A stretch of 64,000 bases of DNA, from positions 124,001 through 188,000 of the forward strand of contig NZ_JIBU02000027.1 in the NCBI RefSeq assembly GCF_000633595.2. Direction: 5' to 3'. The notes beneath the pieces were generated by a model, which was not told the origin of the DNA, made no database searches, and saw only the letters and a program-made list of their open reading frames with translations. Source of the DNA: Clostridium drakei. Lineage in GTDB: Bacteria; Bacillota; Clostridia; Clostridiales; Clostridiaceae. Shown here piece by piece: positions 24,021-31,663 of the stretch (the stretch's first letter is position 1; every line of letters starts with the position of its first letter). The position numbers and the translations under genes are program-made.

Positions 24021-24386
24021 TTTGTAATCCTCCATATTTAGAATACATATTCAATAAATTTTATAACTTTATTCTAAATAGAAACAATATATATTTCATT
24101 AAAAAAGTAATGAAATATGAATTATTTGTAGTGAAATGTTAAATTTATGATGATCAAATATTAATAAATGTAATGTATAAAATTGTATATGATATTTTGT
24201 TATGCCATGAATTAAACCATAATTCTAGCAAGAATCAAACAGCTATAGATTTTTGAAAATCATATTATAGTTAAGTAAAATTTGGTATAATTTAGAGGAG
24301 ATTAATTATGGAGCATCAAAAAAGTTAAGTTGGAGATATTAGCCATGGTATCCATGGAATAAAAAATTTAGCTAGGGGGAGAAAAA
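24021..24386. other. Spacer with a six-codon leader-like frame
   Basis: No gene is visible. GAGGAG followed by ATG at 24308 opens a frame of six codons (MEHQKS, stop at 24326-24328), and GGTATAAT at about 24284-24291 resembles an extended -10 box. They probably belong to the promoter and 5' leader of the GNAT gene. Confidence 0.35.
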
Positions 24387-25247
24387 ATGTTTAATTACAG
24401 TACTTTGGAAAGTATAGGTATGGAGAAATTACATAAAACTTTTATAGAAGCGTTTTCTGATTATCAAGTAAAATTTGATTTGCCTATTTTGAAGTTTCAA
24501 CAAATGCTTCAAAGACGAGGGTATGTTTCAAAAGCTTCAATAGGAGCATTTGAAAATAATGCATTAATTGGGTTTCTTTTGAATGGAATTAGGTATTGGG
24601 ATGGAAAATTAACTGCATATGACACAGGAACAGGTGTTATAAAAACTTATAGAAAACATGGAATAACAAGTAATATGTTTTTTAATACAAAACAGCTGCT
24701 CCAAGAAATGGGCGTGGAACAATATTTACTTGAAGTAATTCAATCAAATATTTCTGCAGTTCGTCTATATAAAAAACAAGGCTTTGAAACATTAAGAGAA
24801 TTTGAATGCTTCAATTTAGATAAAAATAAATATAAACATACTCCTACAGCAGAATATGAGGTTCAACATATAAATAGTATTACTAAAAATGATTGGAAAG
24901 AATTTTCAAAATTTTGGGATTTTAAACCATCATGGCAAAACTCTATTGATTCAGTTAATGATGCGTCAGACACATTTGTATATTCTATTATAGTGATAGA
25001 TAACACTATAGTTGGTTATGGAATTATTGATAAATATACAGGAGATATCCCACAGATAGCAGTAGATAAAAATCATAGAGGTAAAGGTATTGGGAGAAGT
25101 ATATTTACAGATTTATTGAAGAATACGGAATCAGATAATATTAAGGTTTTAAATGTAGATAATCACTGTGATTCTATGAAAGATTTTTTATTGAATTTAA
25201 GATTTGAACAAAATGTTAGCCAATATGAAATGGTTTTAAAATTATAA
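24387..25247 (+). CDS. GNAT-family acetyltransferase with two GNAT-like halves
   Basis: In this 286-residue protein the N-terminal half has a degenerate acetyl-CoA fold (VIKTYRKHGITSNMF) ending in AVRLYKKQGFE. The C-terminal half has a canonical loop, IAVDKNHRGKGIGRSIFTDL. Tandem GNAT proteins of this size usually use one active half. The substrate is unknown. It follows GGGGGAG and is alone in its unit. Confidence 0.85.
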   Translation: MFNYSTLESIGMEKLHKTFIEAFSDYQVKFDLPILKFQQMLQRRGYVSKASIGAFENNALIGFLLNGIRYWDGKLTAYDTGTGVIKTYRKHGITSNMFFNTKQLLQEMGVEQYLLEVIQSNISAVRLYKKQGFETLREFECFNLDKNKYKHTPTAEYEVQHINSITKNDWKEFSKFWDFKPSWQNSIDSVNDASDTFVYSIIVIDNTIVGYGIIDKYTGDIPQIAVDKNHRGKGIGRSIFTDLLKNTESDNIKVLNVDNHCDSMKDFLLNLRFEQNVSQYEMVLKL

Positions 25248-25280
25248 ATATGGTTATTAATATTCAGTTATTATATTATA

Positions 25281-25440
25281 ATTGTTGCATATAGAGTTAA
25301 AGCACTAAAATTTCTTTATTTTTGAGACTTCTAAGTGACTCTTTTAGAATTTGTAAAATTGATATTTCCTTATTAATCTCCATTTTTAGAATAAACTTTA
25401 TAACTTTATTCTAAATAAAAACAAACCATATTTCATTAAG
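25281..25440 (-). pseudogene. Relic of the YciC-like gene's 5' end
   Basis: This stretch matches three separate segments of the gene and upstream region at 23343-24100, now joined: around 23704-23731, around 23947-24020 and around 24050-24100. The best-matching part is GAGACTTCTAAGTGACTCTT. The ribosome site and start-codon context of the intact gene are gone. It is an internally deleted duplicate. Confidence 0.75.
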
Positions 25441-25448
25441 TTTCAAAT

Positions 25449-25872
25449 ATGAAGCGAGGATTGCTTTATTATTATTATAAAAAGAAAGAAGATATATTAT
25501 TTTTCATGTATAGCGATTTTATTGATCAAGTTTTTAAATTTTGTTCTGAGAAACTAAATGAAAACGAACATCTAAATATGATAGGTCCCACATATTATAG
25601 ATTATATTATAAAATTATTTTTTCGGAAGAGTACTTAATTAATATATATATAGATTTATTAAATAATAGAAAACTTGTTCAATATAAAATAAAAAACATT
25701 TGATGTTATAAAAAAATTATATGATCGATGTAATATTAAATATGATGAGTGTAAATTATATATATATGCAGCTGGAATAATAGGTTGTGAAATCCAGATT
25801 ATTCAAGGAAATATTGAAGGAGAAATACAATTATCTATAGATGAGTTAATAGTGCAACCGGCCAATAATTAG
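25449..25872 (+). pseudogene. Truncated and frameshifted TetR-family regulator
   Basis: The first frame starts KRGLLYYYYKKKEDILFFMY, which is the end of a TetR helix-turn-helix and the start of the ligand domain; the DNA-binding half is missing. At about 25700 the frame shifts and continues FDVIKKLYDRCNIKYDECKL through to the stop at 25870. It cannot make a working repressor. Confidence 0.7.
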
Positions 25873-25903
25873 TTTAAAAACTGACTATTGGCCTTTATTT
25901 TTT
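25860..25903 (+). terminator. Terminator after the TetR pseudogene
   Basis: GGCCAATA and TATTGGCC flank an 18-base loop, followed by TTTATTTTTTT. It lies over the pseudogene's stop codon. Confidence 0.75.
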
Positions 25904-25964
25904 TAAAATAATAGAAAGAGGAGAACTTGAATGTTTTTCCACTAAGTAAAGATGATATGTTTGA

Positions 25965-26306
25965 TTTTGCCGAGAAGTATGTGGATGTGTAAAAAGTATT
26001 GATATAGGAGCTTATAATACATGTAATCTCAATTGTTTGTATTGTTATGCTAATTTTAATAGAGATGTTGTAGAAAAAAATTTATTAAAACATAATAAAA
26101 AATCACCGTTATTATTTGGTGAATCAAATGGAGATGAAAAGATTACAGATAGAAAGATGAAATCATATAGGGGGAGGTCAAATTTGTTTTTTATAGTAGT
26201 AACAAAAATTGTTCTAGTTTTTATAGGGAACCAGATCCTTTGCAAAAATTCTAGATTGGAGTATCACTATGCAAGACAATATTTAAGTGACTTGTTTCTT
26301 ATATAA
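25965..26306 (+). pseudogene. C-terminal remnant of a DUF1848 radical-SAM-like protein
   Basis: The frame reads CREVCGCVKSIDIGAYNTCN, then LNCLYCYANFNRDVVEKNL, LKHNKKSPLLFGES and a C-terminal SYRGRSNLF. These Cys-rich pieces are typical of the C-terminal part of DUF1848 proteins. A stop codon lies directly before (25962-25964), and no upstream part of the family is seen, so the gene is 5'-truncated. Confidence 0.65.
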
Positions 26307-26428
26307 TTTTTATGAGTTTTGTAACAAACTAAATAGTATGTAAATATTATTTACTATAAGGAAACAAATTTTAGTTCTTTGTAAAGCTCTGTAAGAAGCT
26401 AAAAAACAATGAATAGGAGGAAAAAGTT

Positions 26429-27064
26429 ATGTCACATCATAAAGATGATATTAGAATTGATGAAGCAGAAGATACTTCTTTGAAAACAGAAAATATTTCA
26501 GTAGGAGCAGGAGCGTATAATAGCGCATGCAAATCATCAGATAATGGAAAAGGTGTAGGCGTAATGTATCAGCAACAAGGTGCTGTAAAGATACACAATG
26601 GAAGAATAATAGGTTGTGATAGTGAAGGTTATATAGTAAGACATTGCTCAGATGCAAGTAAGGGAAGTCCTTTTAAATATGATAAATTTTATTTTTATAA
26701 TGAAAAGTATTTTCGTACCCATACTATTAATCATTCTCATGCACATGCTTTCATTGATATTGGCATAAGAAATAATAAACATGTATTTTGTTATTATGGA
26801 AAGGAAAAGGATGCTAAAAATCTTTATACTCATAATGGCATATTTCATTCTTTTACCTATAAAGATCCTACAATTAAGAAATCTGTAACCAGCAGTGATT
26901 TTAATACTTTTTTAAGTTTCAGCACTGCCCCTCATTTAGTAAGTAAGATAGTTTACTATCATTATGTTGAAGAATATGATAATAAAAAACATGAAACTGT
27001 TTTAAGATATGTAAAAACTTCAGCATCTGATATAAAACATTATGGAGAGGTAGCAAATAAATAA
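26429..27064 (+). CDS. Hypothetical protein, unrecognised family
   Basis: This 211-residue soluble protein follows AGGAGGAAAAAGTT. It has no signal peptide or membrane helix. Notable are an acidic, Ser-rich N-terminus, NHSHAHAF at about residue 98, and many Tyr and Lys residues. After the TAA at 27062 the same frame continues for 24 codons (YISKRGISKALPGINGEPAS...) to a stop at 27137, so the stop may be a recent nonsense change in a longer protein. A terminator follows that second stop. I do not recognise the family. Confidence 0.6.
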   Translation: MSHHKDDIRIDEAEDTSLKTENISVGAGAYNSACKSSDNGKGVGVMYQQQGAVKIHNGRIIGCDSEGYIVRHCSDASKGSPFKYDKFYFYNEKYFRTHTINHSHAHAFIDIGIRNNKHVFCYYGKEKDAKNLYTHNGIFHSFTYKDPTIKKSVTSSDFNTFLSFSTAPHLVSKIVYYHYVEEYDNKKHETVLRYVKTSASDIKHYGEVANK

Positions 27065-27137
27065 TATATAAGCAAAAGAGGAATTTCAAAAGCTTTACCT
27101 GGCATTAATGGTGAACCTGCTTCTAATAAAGATATTT

Positions 27138-27166
27138 AAGACAGCAATTAGGCTGTCTTATTTTTT
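27138..27166 (+). terminator. Terminator of the hypothetical gene
   Basis: AAGACAGC, a short loop, GGCTGTCTT and a TATTTTTT tail. It lies directly after the second in-frame stop codon rather than the first. Confidence 0.8.
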
Positions 27167-27169
27167 ATG

Positions 27170-27238
27170 AATTTTTAAAGTAATTTCATAATCATAGGAC
27201 ATGCTGGAAATGGATGCTCTCCAATCATATACTAAAAT
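27170..27238 (-). pseudogene. Relic of helD, fragment A
   Basis: This 69-base piece matches helD at about 36664-36775 but lacks the 45 bases between two AATTTCA repeats in the parent. The minus-strand frame carries the VYDWRAPISSM region of HelD with changes. It lies 7.7 kb from the intact gene, in the same orientation. Confidence 0.75.
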
Positions 27239-27312
27239 ACTATTAATGTTATAATTAGTATATATAAAGTTAAATAGCATTACTCATATAATTTTACATA
27301 TACGGAGGATAT

Positions 27313-28083
27313 ATGATATTTAAAGAGTTTGGAAATAAGAATAAGCCAGTTATCATTTTTCTTCATGGTGGCGGACTATCATGGTGGTCGTTAAAATCAC
27401 AAATTGAAGTACTAAAAAAGGATTATTTTGTTGTTACACCGATTATTGATGGACATGGTGATGATTGGAATAATACTTTTATAAGCATAAGAAAATCAGC
27501 AGAACTAGTTATTGATTATATAGAAGATAATTGTAATGGAAAAGTTTTTGCAATTTGTGGTTTTTCCATTGGTGCTCAAATTGTTGTAGAAATAATATCG
27601 AAAGAATGTGATATTACAGAGAATGCAGTTATAGAAAGTGCTTTAGTTTATCCTATAAAGATGATAACCAAATTAACTATACCAATGTACAATCTGTGTT
27701 ATGGGTTAATTAAAAAGAGGTGGTATGCAAAATTACAGGCTAAAGTATTAAATGTACCTGAAGAATTATTTGAAGACTACTATAAGGACAGTTCGCGGAT
27801 GACAAAAGAATCTTTAATCAATATTACGAAAAGTAATGGCGAATATTCAATGCCACAAACATTATGGAATACGAAAGCAAAAACATTAATATTGGTTGGA
27901 GAGAAAGAATTGCAAGTTATGAAAAATTCTGCAAAATTACTTCATGATACTATAAAATATAGTTCTTTAAAAGTCATTGAAAAAAGCGGTCATGGAGAGA
28001 TTAGTTTAATTCATACAGATAGATACATTGAATTATTACAACAATTATTTGAAAATACTACAAGTTTGTTTGTAGAAAACTAG
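27313..28083 (+). CDS. Alpha/beta-fold hydrolase
   Basis: This 256-residue protein has an oxyanion HGGG motif near residue 18 (FLHGGGLSWW), a nucleophile elbow GFSIGA at about 94-99 and a catalytic His in KSGHGEIS. The acid is probably the Asp/Glu after the ILVGEKE strand. The order fits serine hydrolases such as esterases or C-C hydrolases; substrate unknown. It follows CGGAGG and is alone in its unit. Confidence 0.85.
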   Translation: MIFKEFGNKNKPVIIFLHGGGLSWWSLKSQIEVLKKDYFVVTPIIDGHGDDWNNTFISIRKSAELVIDYIEDNCNGKVFAICGFSIGAQIVVEIISKECDITENAVIESALVYPIKMITKLTIPMYNLCYGLIKKRWYAKLQAKVLNVPEELFEDYYKDSSRMTKESLINITKSNGEYSMPQTLWNTKAKTLILVGEKELQVMKNSAKLLHDTIKYSSLKVIEKSGHGEISLIHTDRYIELLQQLFENTTSLFVEN

Positions 28084-28174
28084 GTAACTACTAGTTAAAT
28101 TACATAAATAAAGTTTTATTCATGATAATGTAGAATGATTTTAAAAGGGATTTATTTGTGTGGGGGAATTAGGA

Positions 28175-28906
28175 ATGATAAAAAGTAAGAACTATAAGTG
28201 TGTTGGAATTGATGTGTGCAAAGGTAAATGGGTAGCAGTAGCTTTAATGGAGAAAAGTTTTGAAGTTAATAAATTTAATAGCATTGAAGAAATATGCGAT
28301 AAATATGAAAATGCAGATAGTATAATTATAGATATTCCTATTGGTCTTCCGGAAAATATCGATCATATACGTCCAGAAGTTGAAGCGAGAAAGTATTTAA
28401 AAGGGAAGGCGTCAAGTATATTTAATGTTCCATGTAGGCAAGCAGTTTATTCAGAAAATTATACAAAAGCAATTGAAGAAAATAAAGCAAATTTTAAAGT
28501 AAGTTTAAGTCCCTTATCTTATGCAATATGTAAAAAGATAAGGGAAGTAGATGAATTTTTAAATAAGGTACCAAAGTGGAAAAATAAGTTATTAGAAGGA
28601 CATCCAGAAATATGTTTTTCTAAACTAAATAATGGACAAGCAGTTTTGGAAAATAAAACAAAACCAGAAGGACAGCAAAGAAGATTAGAAATATTAAAGA
28701 GATATTATAATGAAAGTGATTTGGTAATAGATAAATACTTAAAAGATGTGCCAACAAGAAAGAAAATAGATGATGTGATAGATGCATTAGTGCTGGCTGT
28801 TTCTGGAGTTATAGGTCTAGAAAATAAATTTGAAACAATGCCTAAAGAACCTATGAAGGATAGAAGAGGCATAAAAATGCAAATGACTTATGGGAAAATA
28901 TTTTAG
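28175..28906 (+). CDS. DUF429 family protein
   Basis: This ~243-residue protein starts at ATG 28175 after GGGGGAATTAGGA; the upstream GTG gives five doubtful residues. It carries the family's RNase-H-like beginning (CVGIDVCKGKWVAVAL), DIPIGLP, the RPEVEARKYL segment, a central GHPEICFSKL and the C-terminal KIDDVIDALVLAVSG. The conserved acids (Asp in GIDV, Asp in DIPI, Glu in HPE, Asp in DDVIDA) suggest a metal-dependent nuclease-like site. No function is established for the family. Confidence 0.85.
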   Translation: MIKSKNYKCVGIDVCKGKWVAVALMEKSFEVNKFNSIEEICDKYENADSIIIDIPIGLPENIDHIRPEVEARKYLKGKASSIFNVPCRQAVYSENYTKAIEENKANFKVSLSPLSYAICKKIREVDEFLNKVPKWKNKLLEGHPEICFSKLNNGQAVLENKTKPEGQQRRLEILKRYYNESDLVIDKYLKDVPTRKKIDDVIDALVLAVSGVIGLENKFETMPKEPMKDRRGIKMQMTYGKIF

Positions 28907-29167
28907 AATAATTGTATTATGTTTTATGAAAAAAATAGATCTAATAAAGAATATTTTCTCCTGCAGTCAGATTAGGTATCAAGTTGTAAAATTGAAATAT
29001 AAAACCTATATTTTTTTCTGTAATCCGTAAGTTCATTATCATTTAGTTTAGTAAATTGAATTTATTATTTTTATTGTTACTAGTTTAAGCATAGGAAGGA
29101 GTTTCATTTTACATTTATTAATAAATTAAATTAAAGAGTTACACAGGAAAGGTACAGTTACCATAAG
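28907..29167. other. Spacer without visible gene
   Basis: I see no protein frame, strong hairpin or repeat in this stretch; it is A+T-rich. Confidence 0.5.
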
Positions 29168-29196
29168 TTGAAAATAATGTATTTAAATTATATAAT
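29168..29196 (+). promoter_or_regulatory. Promoter of the GR-x-x-DF operon
   Basis: TTGAAA and TATAAT are separated by 17 bases, about 70 bases before the first gene. A second TATAAT-like sequence lies at about 29218-29223. No further promoter is obvious until after the radical-SAM gene. Confidence 0.55.
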
Positions 29197-29269
29197 TAGT
29201 CTGTAAACAGTAAAGATAATATAATATTGCAATTAGGTGAAAATTATACTTAATAAAGGGGGAATAAAA

Positions 29270-29485
29270 TTGACAAAACGGATTAAGGTTCAGATTTTTG
29301 AAGATGGAACTGTCCAAGCAGAAGTTGCAGGAGTAAAAGGCAAAAAGTGCACTAATTATATTAAAATATTAGAAGATATTTTAGCAGCTGAAACAGTAGA
29401 TTCAGATTATACAAAGGAATATTATGAAACAGAAAAAGTGATTTTAGATGAAGTTGATCATCAAGAATTAAAGGTAGGTGAATAA
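29270..29485 (+). CDS. DUF2997 family small protein
   Basis: This 71-residue protein starts with TTG 29270, seven bases after GGGGG. It shows the DUF2997 pattern IKVQIFEDGTVQAEVAGVKG and KKC, followed by an acidic C-terminal half with DYTKEYYETE. It is small and likely a compact beta-sheet domain. Family members are known next to Ycf46-like AAA+ and Ycf35/DUF1257 genes, in cyanobacteria for example, and that is the company it keeps here. It ends ELKVGE, without the tail shared by four of the following proteins. Biochemical function unknown. Confidence 0.75.
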   Translation: MTKRIKVQIFEDGTVQAEVAGVKGKKCTNYIKILEDILAAETVDSDYTKEYYETEKVILDEVDHQELKVGE

Positions 29486-29486
29486 A

Positions 29487-29990
29487 TTGAATGTTACAGA
29501 TAGAGGTAAGACTTGGGAAATTACTAATTCTATTTTTGTAGTGCTTACCTTTTTTTTAGGATTTGCAAATTGGACGTCTTTTTTATATTGTGCTTTATTA
29601 GTAAAGTGTAAGAAGTGGGCGTATTATGCGCTGCTTTATGCACTGCCTTTGATTATAACTGTAATAATTGGTAAATTTACAACTCTTACTTTTTGGGGAA
29701 TAATAATTTCAGGGATAATAAGCATAGTTCATATATTTAAAATCAGAGAAGAAGTTCTTATTAGATATGATAGATTGTTAAAAAGCAAATACTTGGATAA
29801 TGCTGATATAAACAAGCTTATAAATGAAACTAGAACAAATTCTGAGAATGTTTCTAATAAGAAGCAATACCTTCATCCAGAAAAAGAAAATACAACTTTA
29901 ACACAACAATCTAAAAGTATGATTTCCAATGAAGAAAACCATATTAAAGAAGATGAAAAAGAAAATAAAGGAAGAATAATCGATTTTTAA
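29487..29990 (+). CDS. Membrane protein with C-terminal GRIIDF tail
   Basis: This ~167-residue protein starts with TTG 29487, one base after the DUF2997 stop, served by AGGTAGGTG. Residues ~1-90 contain about three hydrophobic helices (SIFVVLTFFLGFANWTSFLY and following) and a CKKW turn. Then come IREEVLIRYD, a long polar, probably disordered region and the terminal KGRIIDF. The membrane domain is shared by the next two genes, whereas this one has no helix-hairpin-helix. The tail matches those of three other proteins in the operon. Function unknown; likely a membrane anchor or substrate for the AAA+ machine. Confidence 0.75.
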   Translation: MNVTDRGKTWEITNSIFVVLTFFLGFANWTSFLYCALLVKCKKWAYYALLYALPLIITVIIGKFTTLTFWGIIISGIISIVHIFKIREEVLIRYDRLLKSKYLDNADINKLINETRTNSENVSNKKQYLHPEKENTTLTQQSKSMISNEENHIKEDEKENKGRIIDF

Positions 29991-30040
29991 TTATTTTATT
30001 GAAATTATTATAATTATTATTGTAAAGGTAGATGATTAAT

Positions 30041-30781
30041 ATGGCAATTACATCGAAAGGTTCTAAATGGGAAAGAAGCGAATCAAGTTATATAATAATT
30101 GCATTTATCCCTCTAATTAACTGGATAGCTTTTTCGTATGTTGGTTTAACAAGTAACACTAAACGGTGGATTTATTGGAGTATATTTTATTCAACTCCAT
30201 TAATTATGCTAATTTATGTTATTATTTTTTCGTCAAACTTTTTGAATAATTCTCTATTTTTAGATAGATATTGTAATTTAATTCAAATCATGACTATAGT
30301 TCATGCGTTTTTGATAAGAAAGGAATATTTAATTAGATTAGAAGCAACTCGAGAAGGAAAAAGATTAACTAAAGATGAAGTAAAAATAATTATGAAAAAA
30401 AATAAATTAGTAAATCCATCAAAAATTGAGTATACATCAGAAAATAAAGAACAAGCTGTAGTAAATAAAAATGTTGTTTTTAATAATGATGTAAATAAAC
30501 CACAATCTGAAAATAAAAATGAGACAATGAGCTCTATAGATATTAATACAGCTTCTGAAAACGAATTAGCTGCCTTACCAGGTATAGGTCTAATACTTGC
30601 TAAAAAAGCAGTGAATCATAGAGAAACTAAGGGATATTTTAATTCAGTAGATGAATTTGCAGAAATACTATCTTTAAAACCTCATGTATTACAAAGAGTT
30701 AAGCCTTTAATTACAGTGAGTAAAATTGAGAATAAAACAGATGAATCTTCTAATAAAAGCGGAAGAATAGTTGATTTTTAA
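30041..30781 (+). CDS. Membrane protein with ComEA-type HhH domain and GRIVDF tail, copy 1
   Basis: In this 246-residue protein, residues ~1-95 repeat the membrane domain of the preceding gene (NWIAFSYVGLTSNTKRWIYW). A polar linker follows. At about 163-225 is a helix-hairpin-helix repeat of ComEA type: DINTASENELAALPGIGLIL, AKKAVNHRETKGYFNSVDEF and a second hairpin around LKPHVLQRV. The protein ends SGRIVDF. ComEA-like HhH pairs bind DNA backbone or proteins. I start at ATG 30041; the ATG at 30032 is only two bases from the AAAGGT site. The role is inferred from the operon. Confidence 0.8.
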   Translation: MAITSKGSKWERSESSYIIIAFIPLINWIAFSYVGLTSNTKRWIYWSIFYSTPLIMLIYVIIFSSNFLNNSLFLDRYCNLIQIMTIVHAFLIRKEYLIRLEATREGKRLTKDEVKIIMKKNKLVNPSKIEYTSENKEQAVVNKNVVFNNDVNKPQSENKNETMSSIDINTASENELAALPGIGLILAKKAVNHRETKGYFNSVDEFAEILSLKPHVLQRVKPLITVSKIENKTDESSNKSGRIVDF

Positions 30782-30805
30782 CATTATTAGAAAGGTGGTG
30801 CAAAA

Positions 30806-31564
30806 ATGAGTAGTATATCTCAAAGAAAAAAATGGGAAATTATTAATTCTTTATGGATTCTCCCTACTTTTACTTTAGGTTTTTTTAATTGGATAAGCTT
30901 TTTCTATATTGGATATAAAGTAAAATGTAAAAAATGGATATTTTGTGGATTAATTTATTCAATACCTTTTATTACAGTCATGACATTTGGGAAAGCAACA
31001 ACTTTTATTGCAGTTTTAACTCTTATTTTAGGTATAGTGGGTATAGCTCATGCCTTTACAATAAGAACAGAATATCTTATAAGACTTGAAAGCATATATG
31101 GTGGTAAAATTTTATCTGATTCACAAGTAAAGGAGATTATAGTTAAGGATAAACTATCAAAAGTAAACTTAGAAGATAATAATGTTTTTCAATCCACTAA
31201 TGAAAATATTGCTGTAAAACTTAGTTTTAGCTTTGAAGAAGATACAAAGTCTAAAGATAGAGGAGAGAGCCATACAGAAGCAAAACAATTTACTAATGAA
31301 AATTTAAGAAGTGAGCCTATAGATATTAATACAGCTTCTGAAAATGAATTATCTACATTACCAGGGATAGGTATAATACTTGCGAAAAAAGCAGTGAATC
31401 ATAGGGAAGCTAAAGGATATTTTAATTCAGTGGATGAATTTGCAGAAATACTATCTTTAAAACCTCATATATTAGAAAGGGTTAAGCCTTTGATTGTAGT
31501 GAGTAAAGTTGAGAATAAAACTGATAAATCTTCTAATAAAAGTGGAAGGATAATTGATTTTTAA
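30806..31564 (+). CDS. Membrane protein with ComEA-type HhH domain and GRIIDF tail, copy 2
   Basis: This 252-residue paralog of the previous gene follows AAAGGTGGTG. The membrane domain (NWISFFYIGYKVKCKKWIFC) is closer to the first membrane gene, while the HhH domain (DINTASENELSTLPGIGIIL, AKKAVNHREAKGYFNSVDEF) is almost identical to copy 1. Linkers differ completely. It ends SGRIIDF. The pattern suggests duplication with domain-wise selection: membrane domain, HhH and tail are kept while the linker is free to vary. No signal peptide cleavage site is evident. Confidence 0.8.
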   Translation: MSSISQRKKWEIINSLWILPTFTLGFFNWISFFYIGYKVKCKKWIFCGLIYSIPFITVMTFGKATTFIAVLTLILGIVGIAHAFTIRTEYLIRLESIYGGKILSDSQVKEIIVKDKLSKVNLEDNNVFQSTNENIAVKLSFSFEEDTKSKDRGESHTEAKQFTNENLRSEPIDINTASENELSTLPGIGIILAKKAVNHREAKGYFNSVDEFAEILSLKPHILERVKPLIVVSKVENKTDKSSNKSGRIIDF

Positions 31565-31663
31565 TAATTTTAGGTATAGATAGTTTTTATGATTACGTAT
31601 ATCTCATTTATAAGTTTGGCATTAGGCTGATTTTAATAACTTAACATACGAGGAGCGATAAGA

